Assembly: GCF_002915175.1 (NCBI RefSeq)
Contig: NZ_NXEJ01000008.1
Location: 531,096-595,095, forward strand
DNA length: 64,000 bases
Direction: 5' to 3'
From: Agrobacterium rosae
GTDB taxonomy: Bacteria; Pseudomonadota; Alphaproteobacteria; Rhizobiales; Rhizobiaceae
Shown in pieces: positions 35,164-46,672 of the stretch. Position numbers and translations under genes: made by a program. Positions within the stretch are counted from its first letter, which is position 1; every line of letters starts with the position of its first letter. The notes under the pieces are model-generated. The model searched no databases and was not told the origin of the DNA. It saw only the letters and a program-made list of their open reading frames with translations.

Positions 35164-36456
35164 ATGAAAATCAACCGACGGGCCGCACTTGGCGGTCTGG
35201 CCCTCAGCCTCGCTTTTGCCGGTGTTTCCACGCCAAGCTTTGCTGCCGACGTGACCCTCAACGTCCTTTACAATCTGCCGGGCTTTACGAAATTCCATCA
35301 GCCGCTGGCCGATGAATTCATGAAGAACAATCCCGACATCAAGATCAACTTTCTGGCTCCGGCACCGGGTTATAATGATGGTCAGCAGCAGGTGCTGCGC
35401 GCCGCCGTGACTGGCAGTCTGCCGGATGTCTATTTCTCCGGCTACAATCTGACGGCAGAACTGGTGCATGCACTCGTCCCGCGCAAGCAGATCACCGATC
35501 TTGCGCCCTTCATCGAAGCTGAAGGCGGCCAGGCCTTTCTCGACAAGAACTACACGCCGAACATGGCAGCACTGGGCAAGATCGACGGCAAGCAATACGG
35601 CCTTCCCGTCAATGCCTCTTCGCCGATCATCTACGTCAATGCCGAACTGGTGCGCAAAGCTGGTGGTGATCCTGCCAATATGCCGAAGACCTTCGATGGC
35701 TTGATCGCACTTGCCAACAAAATCCATCAGCAGGACACCAAAGTCTCGGGCATGGGTTACGACATCAACCTGTGGCCGGATGACTGGCTGTGGCAGGCAC
35801 TGATCACCCAGCAGGGTGGCAAGCTGGTGGATGAAGCAACGAAGACCGTTGGCTTCAACAATGACATCGGCCTTAACGCCCTCAAGCTGACACGCCGTTT
35901 CGTGACCGAAGGCGGCCAGAACCTGCTGGATTGGGACCAATCCCGTCAGCAGTTCGGTGCGGGCCTGACAGGCTTTATCTTCTCCACACCTGCGCATGTT
36001 CAGACCATCGAAGCGCTGGTTGGCGACCGTTTCGAGCTGAAGACCTCGACCTTTCCGCTCGACAACCCGGAAAAGGGTGGCGTACCGACAGGCGGCAACT
36101 CGGCTGTCATGTTAACGCAGGACAAGGCCAAGCAGGACGCTGCCTGGAAATACATGAAGTGGATCACCGGTCCTGAAGCCCAGAATGTCATCGTCCGCAT
36201 CACCGGTTATCTGCCAACCAACAAGCTCGCCATCGGACCTGATTTTCTGGCACCATATTATGCCGAGCATCCAAATGTGAAGACCGCTTCGCTGCAGGCA
36301 GAGCGTTCGCTGCCATGGGCCGGTTATCCGGGTGGCGATTCCGTTCGCATCTGGCGCACCCAGCGTGACATCATCGGCACAGTGATGCGCGGCGAAGTGA
36401 CGCCGGAAGACGGCCTGAAGCAGATTGTCGAGCAGACCAACGGCTTGATGAAGTAA
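35164..36456 (+). CDS. Ugp-like ABC transporter binding protein
   Basis: Periplasmic binding protein of 430 residues (SBP_bac_1). The N-terminus has a twin-Arg-like start (KINRRAALGGLALSLAFAGVSTPSFA), perhaps a Sec signal with two arginines. The mature region resembles UgpB-like proteins: NLPGFTKFHQPLADEF, GGNSAVMLTQDKAKQDAAWKYMKWITGPE, and TGYLPTNKLA. The ATG is preceded by ctggag. The next gene codes for a phosphodiesterase, which favours a glycerophosphodiester or similar phosphorylated ligand over a plain sugar. Confidence 0.9.
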   Translation: MKINRRAALGGLALSLAFAGVSTPSFAADVTLNVLYNLPGFTKFHQPLADEFMKNNPDIKINFLAPAPGYNDGQQQVLRAAVTGSLPDVYFSGYNLTAELVHALVPRKQITDLAPFIEAEGGQAFLDKNYTPNMAALGKIDGKQYGLPVNASSPIIYVNAELVRKAGGDPANMPKTFDGLIALANKIHQQDTKVSGMGYDINLWPDDWLWQALITQQGGKLVDEATKTVGFNNDIGLNALKLTRRFVTEGGQNLLDWDQSRQQFGAGLTGFIFSTPAHVQTIEALVGDRFELKTSTFPLDNPEKGGVPTGGNSAVMLTQDKAKQDAAWKYMKWITGPEAQNVIVRITGYLPTNKLAIGPDFLAPYYAEHPNVKTASLQAERSLPWAGYPGGDSVRIWRTQRDIIGTVMRGEVTPEDGLKQIVEQTNGLMK

Positions 36457-36525
36457 ACGACGACATATCGTCAATGGCCGCGGGGATAACCCCCGCGACC
36501 CACCCTATTGCCTGAAAGCTCCCCC

Positions 36526-37326
36526 ATGAAAATCATCCAGATCACTGATACGCACCTCATGCTTTCCGGCCAGTCCGTGAACGGCGTCGATCCCGAAAAG
36601 CAGCTGCGCGCCGTTGTCACCGACATTCTCGATAAGCACATGGACACGGACCTGCTGGTCATGACGGGTGATCTCTGCAATTTCGGGGACCTGGAGGCCT
36701 ATGACATTCTCCGCGATATTCTCACGCCCGTCCCATTCGACGTGCGGCTGATGCTGGGTAACCACGACGACCGACCGAATTTCCGAGTCGCCTTTCCAGA
36801 GCATCCCCGTGATGAAAACGGCTTCATCCAGTCCTTTATGGATACGGATTTCGGACGCCTGATCTTCCTTGACAGCCACGCGGCGGGCGTCATCGGCGGC
36901 ATATATGGTGAAGACCGCATGCTGTTTCTCGCAGATGCGCTGACAAATGCTGGCAATCTGCCGGTGACGGTTTTCATCCATCATCCGCCGATGGACTGCG
37001 GCATTGCCCATTTCGACAAGATTGGGATGCACGACGACGGTGCTGTCATGCGCACGCTCGCCGCCCACAGGGGTGGTATCCGGCATATCGTGTTCGGCCA
37101 TATTCATGTGCCGCTGGCCGGTACGAGCGCCGAAGGCATTGCCTTCAGCTCAGGTCAGGCATGCGCCCATCGCTTCATTACCGACCTGACCAGCCCTACG
37201 CCCTATTGGACCGGCGGCAATCCCTGCTATCGCATTATCAATCTCGACGCCCAAGGTTTGCGGGCCTACAGCGTGGAGGTCGGTGAGATGATCATGGGGC
37301 AAGCGCCGATCTGCGATGGTCCGTGA
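36526..37326 (+). CDS. Calcineurin-like phosphodiesterase (GpdQ/CpdA class)
   Basis: Binuclear metallophosphoesterase of 266 residues. All ligand motifs are present: DTH at the start, GDLCNFGD, GNHD, HHPP and GHIH. There is no signal peptide, so it acts in the cytosol. I use the ATG at 36526; a TTG six codons earlier is possible, and the ribosome site is weak. Relatives hydrolyse glycerophosphodiesters (GpdQ) or cyclic AMP (CpdA). Its place as last gene of a Ugp-like importer operon suggests it splits the imported diester, as the unrelated UgpQ does in the E. coli ugp operon. Confidence 0.88.
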   Translation: MKIIQITDTHLMLSGQSVNGVDPEKQLRAVVTDILDKHMDTDLLVMTGDLCNFGDLEAYDILRDILTPVPFDVRLMLGNHDDRPNFRVAFPEHPRDENGFIQSFMDTDFGRLIFLDSHAAGVIGGIYGEDRMLFLADALTNAGNLPVTVFIHHPPMDCGIAHFDKIGMHDDGAVMRTLAAHRGGIRHIVFGHIHVPLAGTSAEGIAFSSGQACAHRFITDLTSPTPYWTGGNPCYRIINLDAQGLRAYSVEVGEMIMGQAPICDGP

Positions 37327-37338
37327 TCGCTGACGCCG

Positions 37339-38250
37339 TCATACCTTGCTGCGCATACTGGCGCGGTATTGTTTTGGCCGCTGGGAAAATCGGTCCGAAA
37401 AGGCCTGATAGAAGCGTGAGACCGAGCCAAACCCGGACTCGAAGGCAACGTCGGTAATGGGCATATCGGTGGCGATCAGAAGAGATTGAGCCGTATCCAG
37501 CCTATGGCGAATGATGGCCTGATTGATGGTCATGCCGACTGCGCGTTTGAAGACGGACATGGCGTAATTGGGGTGAAGCCCGGCGTCTCTGCCGACATCA
37601 TCCGCTGAAATGTTGTTGAGTGCGTTCTCGGCGATGTAGCGCAGCATTCGCTCAACATGTTCGGTCCGCTCGCTGTCATTGGCACCGAGGCTTGCGATGG
37701 CGGAGCCTTCTTCGCGCAGGTCGCGCCATCCATCCCGTTCGATACGCAAAACACGTGCGCCGAGTTCATTGCGGACGATCTCGATCAATCCCTCGTCGCC
37801 TGAGCGCAATTCATCTCGCCAGCGCTGGAATATTTCGTTGTCATAGGAGCGCAGCTCCAGCGCCTCTATCATCGCGCCGCGAAACACGGCATCGCGAAAG
37901 CGCGTGAGACTGGCAAGGCCGAGGAAGAATGACATCGGCACATAGAGGCACACGAAACGCGTTCCCTCCGCACGGGCAATAACCTGATGCGGTATCATGC
38001 CCCAGAACAGGCACAGACGCCCGGCACCGATGGTAAGCTCGCGGCCATCAAACCAGTAGGTCATGTCACCTTCCAGCACGAAATTGAGTTCCACCTGACT
38101 GTGCATGTGCGGACCAGCCATAACCTGCACCAGTGATGCCTCGCCGCCGCAAAACCTGTGATCGCCGAACACGACCAATGGATGGCGCGGATCGTGCTCT
38201 GGATGTACCGGAACGGACTCATCGCGCTGGACGGGCAGTAAAACTGACAT
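37339..38250 (-). CDS. AraC-family transcriptional regulator
   Basis: Regulator of 303 residues with an N-terminal cupin-like sensor (MAGPHMHSQVELNFVLEGDMTYWFDGRELTIGAG) and a C-terminal double helix-turn-helix (about 200-300) containing ISADDVGRDAGLHPNYAMSVFKRAVG and ITDVAFESGFGSVSRFYQAF. The layout resembles the MelR/RafR group that senses alpha-galactosides. It is divergent from the galactoside operon at 38403-46597, which it most likely activates. Its 3' end lies 12 bases from the convergent phosphodiesterase gene. Confidence 0.92.
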   Translation of the reverse strand: MSVLLPVQRDESVPVHPEHDPRHPLVVFGDHRFCGGEASLVQVMAGPHMHSQVELNFVLEGDMTYWFDGRELTIGAGRLCLFWGMIPHQVIARAEGTRFVCLYVPMSFFLGLASLTRFRDAVFRGAMIEALELRSYDNEIFQRWRDELRSGDEGLIEIVRNELGARVLRIERDGWRDLREEGSAIASLGANDSERTEHVERMLRYIAENALNNISADDVGRDAGLHPNYAMSVFKRAVGMTINQAIIRHRLDTAQSLLIATDMPITDVAFESGFGSVSRFYQAFSDRFSQRPKQYRASMRSKV

Positions 38251-38402
38251 GAACTTAGAATCCTGGAGAAACTATGTGGAATTTCGGTAGATTATTGCGG
38301 CTTTCGGCCGGATGATCAAGCCGACATCTGTGACGCTCGGGAGGAGTGTGCAAAATACCGCATTTTCCAGAGCGAAAGAATAACGGTCATAGGGAGGAAA
38401 AC

Positions 38403-39632
38403 ATGACCCTTTTGAAATGCCTCAGCGGGCTTGCCTTGTCGGCAGCGCTGTTTTCATCTGCCTTCGCGGGCGAAATCACAATCAATTCCGACCACTCCGA
38501 TCCGGTGCCGAAAAAGGCGATGGAGGAGCTGATTGCCGACTTCCAGAAGGCCAATCCTGACGTCACCGTGAAGTGGAACAACTTCGACCACGAGGGCTAC
38601 AAGTCTGCCATCCGCAACTTCCTAACCGCCGATGCGCCTGATGTCGTTGCCTGGTATGCGGGCAACCGCATGGAGCCATTCGTCAAGGCTGGCCTTTTCG
38701 AAGACGTTACCGATGTGTGGACTGCAAACGGTCTTGAGGACCAGCTGAAGTCCGCGTCTCCGTCCATGACCATTGATGGCAAGAAATGGGGCGTACCCTA
38801 CACCTACTACCAGTGGGGCATTTACTACCGCAAAGACATCTTCCAGAGCCAAAGCATCACGCCGCCCAAGACCTGGGATGAGCTTCTGGCTGCCTCGAAG
38901 AAGCTGAAGGAAGCTGGCATCACACCGTTCACCATCGGCACCAAGGCGCAGTGGCCAGCCGCTGGCTGGTTCGATTATCTCGACCTGCGCGTCAATGGCT
39001 ATGATTTTCACATGCAGCTGACATCCGGCAAGGTCCCTTACACCGACCCGCGCGTGAAAGCCGTGTTCGAGAAGTGGGCCGAACTGGTAAAGCCTGGCTA
39101 TTTCATTGAAAACCACGCCGCTATCGACTGGCAGGATGCCGTCCCGCAGCTGGTGCAGGGCAAAGCTGCCATGTATCTGATGGGCAATTTCGCGGGTGCC
39201 ACCTTCAAAAATGGCGGCTTGAAAGAAGAGCAAATCGGCTTCCTGCCCTTCCCGGAAATCACCGCTGGCATTCCCGTTGCCGAGGAAGCACCGACCGACA
39301 CGTTCCACATTCCGAAGGGTGCCAAGAACAAGGACGATGCGAAGAAATTCCTCGCTTATATCGCCTCGCCGGAAGTGCAATCTAAAATGAACGCGACGCT
39401 TGGCCAATTGCCGGTCAACAACAAGGCACAAAAGCCGACGGACCCGTTCCTCGAGGCTGGCTTCGACATGCTGTCCAAGGCAACCGCCATCGCGCAGTTC
39501 TATGATCGCGATGCGCAGGCGGAAATGGCCAAGGCCGGTATGGAAGGCTTCCAGGAATTCATGGTCAAGCCTGACAAGATCGACGCCATCCTTGCGCGCC
39601 TCGAAAAGATCCGCGCCCGCGTCTATAAATAA
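38403..39632 (+). CDS. Alpha-galactoside-type ABC transporter binding protein
   Basis: Periplasmic sugar-binding protein of 409 residues (SBP_bac_1). The ATG at 38403 has gggagg upstream and gives a signal peptide (CLSGLALSAALFSSAFAG); 19 extra upstream residues are rejected. Aromatic-rich segments (VPYTYYQWGIYYRKD, WPAAGWFDYLDLR) fit stacking on sugar rings. It heads an operon with two permeases, an alpha-galactosidase, an ATPase and a beta-galactosidase. Agrobacterium has a characterised MelB-type binder of galactinol, melibiose and raffinose in such a setting; orthology is likely but unproven here. Confidence 0.9.
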   Translation: MTLLKCLSGLALSAALFSSAFAGEITINSDHSDPVPKKAMEELIADFQKANPDVTVKWNNFDHEGYKSAIRNFLTADAPDVVAWYAGNRMEPFVKAGLFEDVTDVWTANGLEDQLKSASPSMTIDGKKWGVPYTYYQWGIYYRKDIFQSQSITPPKTWDELLAASKKLKEAGITPFTIGTKAQWPAAGWFDYLDLRVNGYDFHMQLTSGKVPYTDPRVKAVFEKWAELVKPGYFIENHAAIDWQDAVPQLVQGKAAMYLMGNFAGATFKNGGLKEEQIGFLPFPEITAGIPVAEEAPTDTFHIPKGAKNKDDAKKFLAYIASPEVQSKMNATLGQLPVNNKAQKPTDPFLEAGFDMLSKATAIAQFYDRDAQAEMAKAGMEGFQEFMVKPDKIDAILARLEKIRARVYK

Positions 39633-39646
39633 GACCTGTTCCTCCC

Positions 39647-39690
39647 AGCGCCGGGTGCCGTGAGCGGCATGCCCCAAGTACCCGGCTGCT
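39647..39690 (+). other. Intercistronic stem-loop after the binding-protein gene
   Basis: gccgggt (39650-39656) pairs with acccggc (39680-39686), with an inner gccg/cggc stem and an outer agc/gct. It is followed by atttataaaaaatttt before the permease gene. Such hairpins often protect the binding-protein mRNA and lower expression of the distal genes. Confidence 0.55.
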
Positions 39691-39720
39691 ATTTATAAAA
39701 AATTTTCCAAAGGTGCCGCC

Positions 39721-40629
39721 GTGAGCAACGCCGTTTCAACGTCGCCCAGTTTCTGGAAGCGCAATCAGCAAAAACTAGCGCCTTGGCTGTTTCTGGCTCC
39801 GGGCCTGCTGATGTTCGTCATCTATGTCCTGGTGCCTATCTTCGAGTCGATCTGGATCAGTTTTCACGACTGGGACGGAATGGGCCAGATGAGCTGGGTA
39901 GGCTTTGGCAATTATGCCGAGCTGCTTCATGACGATACCTTCTACGTATCGCTGAAAAACAACATTATCTGGCTGGTGCTGTATCTGCTGTCCATTCCGG
40001 CGGGCTTGGCGGTCGCGCTGTTCCTCAACCAGAATGTGCGCGGCATCCGGCTTTACAAGTCTTTGTTTTTCTTCCCCTTCGTCATCAGCCAGGTCGTTGT
40101 CGGCCTGATGTTCACATGGTTTTACGCCCCGGATTTCGGGCTGTTTTCCAAGCTTCTGGAATGGTTGACCGGCCAGCAGATCGCGATCTTGGCCGACGAA
40201 AACTACGTGACCTATGGCATCATCGTCGCGGGCCTGTGGCCACAGACGGCCTATTGCATGATCCTCTACCTCACTGGCCTCAACAATATCAACCCGGAAC
40301 AGGTGGAAGCCGCGCGCATGGATGGTGCCAAGGGCTTCAAGCTTTTGTGGAACATCATTCTGCCGCAACTGGCCCCGGCAACCTTCATCGCCATGGTCGT
40401 GACCGTCATCGGCTCGCTGCGCTCCTTCGACCTCGTATCGGTCATGACCGCAGGCGGTCCTTACGGCTCAAGTTCGGTGCTCTCCTATTTCATGTATGAA
40501 CAGGCGCTGTCGGAATACGGCTTCCGCATGGGTTATGGCGCAGCCATCGCCGTCGTTCTGTTCCTCATCATGATGATTTTCATCACGCTCTTCATCGTGC
40601 GCATGCTGAGCCAGGAAAGGAATTCCTGA
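39721..40629 (+). CDS. Galactoside ABC transporter permease (MalF type)
   Basis: Inner-membrane permease of 302 residues. The start is a GTG at 39721 with aaaggtg upstream. Membrane segments begin with LAPWLFLAPGLLMFVIYVLVPIF. The EAA loop EQVEAARMDGAKGFKLLWNIILPQL is present. The stop overlaps the next permease gene (TGATG). With its partner it forms the sugar channel. Confidence 0.93.
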   Translation: MSNAVSTSPSFWKRNQQKLAPWLFLAPGLLMFVIYVLVPIFESIWISFHDWDGMGQMSWVGFGNYAELLHDDTFYVSLKNNIIWLVLYLLSIPAGLAVALFLNQNVRGIRLYKSLFFFPFVISQVVVGLMFTWFYAPDFGLFSKLLEWLTGQQIAILADENYVTYGIIVAGLWPQTAYCMILYLTGLNNINPEQVEAARMDGAKGFKLLWNIILPQLAPATFIAMVVTVIGSLRSFDLVSVMTAGGPYGSSSVLSYFMYEQALSEYGFRMGYGAAIAVVLFLIMMIFITLFIVRMLSQERNS

Positions 40630-41480
40630 TGTTCCCCGCACCCATTCACAATGCATCGCCTCTCATTCAAAGAGGCTACAAAATCCTCCTGCCCATCGCG
40701 CTTATTCTGTGGCTGTTGCCTCTGATCGGCGTAGCGATCACGTCCGTCAGACCCGCTGGCGATTTTGCCGCTGGCAATTACTTCGGCATCCCCTCGGGCT
40801 TTGCGGGCGTCGAAAACTACACCGCCGTCTTCCGGGATTCACCCATCGGGCTCTATATCCTGAATTCGTTCAAGGTCACGATCCCCACGGTGATTGGCGC
40901 TGTCGCGCTCTCCTGCCTAACCGGCTTTGCGCTGGCGGTGTACAAGTTCAAGGCCAACCTGCTTTTGTTCTTCATGTTCGTGGCCGGTAACTTCATTCCG
41001 TTTCAGATCCTGATGGTTCCGGTTCGTGACATGACATTGCGCGCCGGGCTCTACGATACGACCATGGGCCTCGTGCTGTTCCATGTCGCGTTCCAGACCG
41101 GATTCTGCACGCTGTTCATGCGCAACTTCATCAAGGGCCTTCCCTTCGCGCTGATTGAATCCGCGCGGGTAGAAGGTGTCTCGGAATGGAAGATTTTCCG
41201 TTACATTGTGCTGCCGCTGATGCGTCCCGCGATTGCCGCCCTCTCCGTCCTTGTCTTTACTTTCGTCTGGAATGACTACTTCTGGGCAACCGTTCTGGTG
41301 CAGGGACAACACGCCATGCCCGTGACCGCTGGCCTCTATTCGCTGAACGGCCAGTGGGTCGCCGCGTGGCATCTGGTGTCGGCGGGCTCACTGGTGGCCG
41401 CGCTGCCGCCAGTCGCCATGTTCTTCATCATGCAAAAACACTTCATTGCCGGACTGACATTGGGAGCGACAAAGGGATGA
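40629..41480 (+). CDS. Galactoside ABC transporter permease (MalG type)
   Basis: Second channel subunit, 283 residues, starting within the stop of the first permease gene. Membrane segments begin ILLPIALILWLLPLIGVAIT. The EAA loop is ALIESARVEGVSEWKIFRYIVLPL and the C-terminus [13 protein letters not shown] is typical of the class. It overlaps the alpha-galactosidase start by 4 bases (ATGA). Confidence 0.93.
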   Translation: MFPAPIHNASPLIQRGYKILLPIALILWLLPLIGVAITSVRPAGDFAAGNYFGIPSGFAGVENYTAVFRDSPIGLYILNSFKVTIPTVIGAVALSCLTGFALAVYKFKANLLLFFMFVAGNFIPFQILMVPVRDMTLRAGLYDTTMGLVLFHVAFQTGFCTLFMRNFIKGLPFALIESARVEGVSEWKIFRYIVLPLMRPAIAALSVLVFTFVWNDYFWATVLVQGQHAMPVTAGLYSLNGQWVAAWHLVSAGSLVAALPPVAMFFIMQKHFIAGLTLGATKG

Positions 41481-43574
41481 GCCAGATCATCACAATCGGT
41501 AAAGGCAATTTCGCGCTGAACCTGCGCCTGCCAAAGCTCGGTATGCCGGAAATTGTCTCATTCGGCACGGACGCGACGGCACCCGACGCCCTGTTCGGCA
41601 TTGAGCGTTCCAGCCGCGTCAACGGTATGGACGTCGCGGTCCCCTCCTCCGTTCTACTGCCAACCGGCGACATGGGCTTCTTCGGCTGGCCAGCCATCAC
41701 CGGCCACCGCAATGGACGCGATTTCACGCTGCAATTCGGCTCGTGGGCGGTGGAAAGCAGCGGCAACAAGACCATTCTGCATGGTCTCGATACCGTTGCG
41801 AAAATCAATCTCTCCATCACGCTGACCGAACACGCATCCGGTCTGCTCTCGATGTCCACGGCGCTGACCAACCGCGGAGAGGCAGGTTACCATCTGAACC
41901 GTTGCATGGCCGCAACCTTCGCAGTGCCAGCGGGCGAAACGGAACTGACGAGTTTCACCGGCATGTGGGGACGCGAGTTTCAGACCCGCCAGGAGCTTCT
42001 CGGCAACGGCGTCTGGTCTCAGGAAAGCCGTCGCGGGCGCACCTCGCATGACCGCTTCCCGATGATTTTTCTTGAAAATTCAGGCAAGCGCTTCGGCGTC
42101 ACCCTCGGCTGGAGTGGCAACCACCAGATCGCTATCGACCGCACGGATGATGGCCAGCGCCTGATCCATATCGGCGAGCTGTTTGAGCCGGGAGAAGTCA
42201 TTCTTGGCAACGGCGAAACTTATCAAAGCCCCGTTGCCTATGCCGGGCCTCACACGGAAGCGTTTCATGCTTTCGTCCGCAGCGAGCTTCTGGACTGGCC
42301 GGACGGCAAAATGTCTCCCCGCCCGGTGACGCTCAACACTTGGGAAGGCAATTATTTCGATCACAAGATGGTATCCTTGAAGGCCCAGGCAACGGCTGCG
42401 GCAGAAATCGGCATAGAACGTTTCGTCCTCGACGACGGCTGGTTCGGCAAGCGTGATGACGATACGACGAGCCTTGGCGATTGGGACATCGACGCCCGCA
42501 AATATCCCGATGGCCTAAAGCCGCTGGTGGACCACGTGACCGGGCTTGGCATGCAGTTCGGCATCTGGTTCGAGCCTGAGATGATCAGCCCGGTGTCGGA
42601 GCTTTTCAAGAAGCACCCGGACTGGGCGTTGCAGATCGACGGCCGTCCGCTGCTGCAATCCCGCACGCAACTCGTGCTCGATCTTACCCGGAAAGAAGTT
42701 TCCGACTACCTGTTTTCTAAGATCGACGCCGTGCTGGCGAACCACGCAGTCTCCTACATCAAGTGGGACATGAACCGCGATCTGACCCATGCGGGCGGAG
42801 CCGATGGCAGGGCGAAGACCTCTGCTCAGACCCGTGCCGTTTATGCGTTGATGGATCGCGTGCGCGCTGCCCACCCGACTGTCGAGATCGAAAGCTGTGC
42901 GTCCGGTGGTGGACGCATCGATTTCGGTGCACTCAAACGCACCCATCGTGTCTGGACGTCCGATTGCACGGATGCGCTGGAGCGGCTGGAAATTCAGCGC
43001 GGCGCGTCTCTCTTCGTGCCGCCCGAAATTCTCGGAAGCCATATTTCCGCATCCCCCAATCACCAGACGGGTCGTCGCCATACACTGGCGTTTCGGGCAC
43101 TGGTGGCGATGGCCTACCATATGGGTGTCGAGCTCAATCCGCTCGAACTGACGACGGTGGAGCGTGCAGAACTCAAGCTCTATATCGAGACCTATAAGCG
43201 CCTGCGGGGCCTGCTGCATGCGCCAGTCGCCAATTTCCGCATGGAGCCTGTCGATGGTCGTTACGTGTGGGGAGCGGCGAGCAAAGACAAGATCGTCGTC
43301 ATCGTCGCGCAGGGGCCGCAGATGGTGGGCGAACAACCGGCACCGTTGAAACTGCCAGAAAGCATCACGAAGCTTGGCGGCACATGGACCATCACCAACA
43401 CGCTTCCGGCCAAGCCGGAATTCATTCGTATTTCCGAGGGTCAGAAAAAGCTGCTCTCCGGCAACATCAGCTTCGAGCTTTCAAGCGTGGGCCTTGCAGG
43501 CCTGCCTTTGCCGATGCTGAAACCGGAAAGCGCGCTGCTCCTCGAACTGGAACCTGCAAAGGGAGGCAAGACCA

Positions 43575-43582
<8 letters not shown>
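41477..43582 (+). CDS. Alpha-galactosidase (GH36)
   Basis: Cytosolic glycosidase of 701 residues that releases galactose from melibiose, raffinose, stachyose or galactinol. The ATG at 41477 has aaaggg just before it and overlaps the permease stop. GH36 signatures are clear: KWDMNRDLT with the nucleophile Asp near residue 430, [12 protein letters not shown], and the acid/base Asp in [11 protein letters not shown] near 495. The N-terminal beta-supersandwich and the central barrel are both represented. No signal peptide, which fits hydrolysis after import. It overlaps the ATPase gene by 8 bases. Confidence 0.95.
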
Positions 43583-44665
<1,083 letters not shown>

Positions 44666-44666
<1 letters not shown>

Positions 44667-46597
44667 TGCTGGGCGTATGTTATTATCCAGAGCACTGGGA
44701 CGAGAGCCGATGGGCTGAAGATGCACGCCGCATGCGCGAAATGGGCATATCCTTCGTGCGCATCGGTGAATTCGCGTGGTCGCGCCTGGAGCCGGCGCGC
44801 GGAGAGTTGCAGTTCGACTGGCTCGACCGCGCCATGGACGTTCTCCATGCCGCGGGCCTCAAGGTCGTGCTGGGCACACCCACCGCCACGCCACCGAAAT
44901 GGCTTGTCGATGAGCATCCCGACATTCTGCCCTATGGTGAAGACGGCAAGGTTCGGGGCTTCGGCTCACGTCGTCACTACACCTTTTCGTCGCAGACGTG
45001 GTGGCGGGAAAGCGCGCGGATCGTCGAGATCATTGCCAAGCGTTATGGCGAGCATCCGGGACTGACAGGCTGGCAGACGGACAATGAATATGGCTGCCAT
45101 GACACGACCGCTTCCTGGGGTCCAGAAGACCTCAAGCAGTTCAAGCAATGGCTGCGCCTGCGCTATCAGTCGCCAGAACAGCTGAACGAAGCCTGGGGCT
45201 CGGTTTTCTGGTCCATGGAGCTGAACAGTTTCGATGATGTTTCGCTACCGAACCTTACAGTCACCGAAACCAACCCTGCAACGCGCCTCGATTTCTGGCG
45301 CTTCCAGTCCGATCAGGTTGCGGCCTATGACAAGATGCAGTGCGATATCATTCGCCAGCATTCGCCGAACCGCTGGATAACCCACAATTTCATGGGCTTC
45401 GTTTCGGATTTCGACCACTTCAAGGTCGGAGACAATCTCGATCTGGCAGCGTGGGACAGCTACCCAATAGGCTTTGTCGAGAAGTTTCCGTTTACGGAAA
45501 ATGAGCGTAACCGCTGGGCCGAGACCTCGCATCCCGATATCGCACCCTACCATCACGACCTCTATCGCAGTGTCGGCAAAGGTCGTTTCTGGGTGATGGA
45601 ACAGCAACCCGGCCCGGTCAACTGGGCACCGTGGAACCCGGTGCCGAAGCCAGGGATGGTGCGGCTGTGGACATGGGAGGCGCTGGCACACGGTGCCGAG
45701 GTCGTCAGCTACTTCCGCTGGCGGCAGGCTCCCTTTGCGCAGGAGCAGATGCATGCGGGCCTCAATATGTCCGGTTTGAACGAGCTTTCCCCCGGTGGGT
45801 TGGAAGCGCAGCAGGTCGGCAAGGAACTGGCCGCCTTCGGCAATCTGCCGGAAAGCGGGAAGGCTCAAGTTGCTCTGGTCTTCGACTACCAGAGCTATTG
45901 GACGACGATGATACAGCCGCAGGGCAAGGATTTCCGTTACGAGGAGCTTTGCTTCCGCTGGTACGAAGCCCTTCGCCGTCTTGGTCTGGATATCGATTTC
46001 GTGCGTCCAGGCGATTCGCTTGAAGGTTACGCATTGGTCGTCGTTCCCTGCATGACGGAGGTCGATGTGCCGACGGAAGCGGCTCTTGCAAAAGCGACGG
46101 GTCAGATCCTGATTGGCGCGCGGACCGGATCGCGCGACCGCAACTTTGTCATCCCGAAAAACCTGCCGCCGGGACCGCTGGGTGAACGTACAGGCAACCG
46201 CGTTCTTCAAGTGTCTACTTTGCGGCCCGGTCTGTCCGACACTGTCAATGGAGAAGTGTCCGGCGCGGCAATTCGTTGGCGCGAAACCGTCCAGACCTCG
46301 GCCAATGTGCTCGCCCGCTTCGCAAATGGCGACCCTGCGCTGACCGAGACCGACAACCTGTTGTATCTGGCATGCTGGGCAGATGAGGTTTTGCTATCCA
46401 GTGTCGTCGCACTCGCGGCGGCAAAAGCGGGCCTCAAGACTATATCGCTGCCGGATTATATCCGTATTCGCCGACGCGGAGACCTCACCTTTGCCTTCAA
46501 CTATGGCACGCAGGACTGGAATATTCCGGATGGCGCGACGGTGGTGCTCGGCAGCAGCGTGCTGAAGCCACAGGCTGTTTCGGTCTGGAAAACTTGA
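44666..46597 (+). CDS. Beta-galactosidase (GH42)
   Basis: Cytosolic GH42 enzyme of 643 residues starting at the ATG at 44666 (TAATG overlap). The N-terminus [18 protein letters not shown] is diagnostic. The acid/base Glu is in WQTDNEYG near residue 140 and the nucleophile Glu in [13 protein letters not shown] near 312. A trimerisation-type domain (about 390-580) and a small C-terminal beta domain follow. It is the last gene of the operon and is closed by a strong terminator. Its presence beside an alpha-galactosidase widens the range of galactosides the operon can use. Confidence 0.95.
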
Positions 46598-46610
46598 ACT
46601 TCTCCATGAA

Positions 46611-46645
46611 AAAAGGCGGATGCATGTGAAATGCAGCCGCCTTTT
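46611..46645 (+). terminator. Rho-independent terminator of the galactoside operon
   Basis: aaaaggcgg (46611-46619) pairs with ccgcctttt (46637-46645) and an inner tgcat/atgca extends the stem; T-rich sequence follows. It also carries A-rich flanks, so it can serve the convergent chemoreceptor gene. Confidence 0.85.
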
Positions 46646-46672
46646 ATCTTTAACCCGTATAACTTTGGCCTG

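Noticed and set aside
38622..39677. 351-residue minus-strand open frame
   Set aside because: Antisense to the galactoside binding-protein gene, which has a signal peptide and clear ribosome site.
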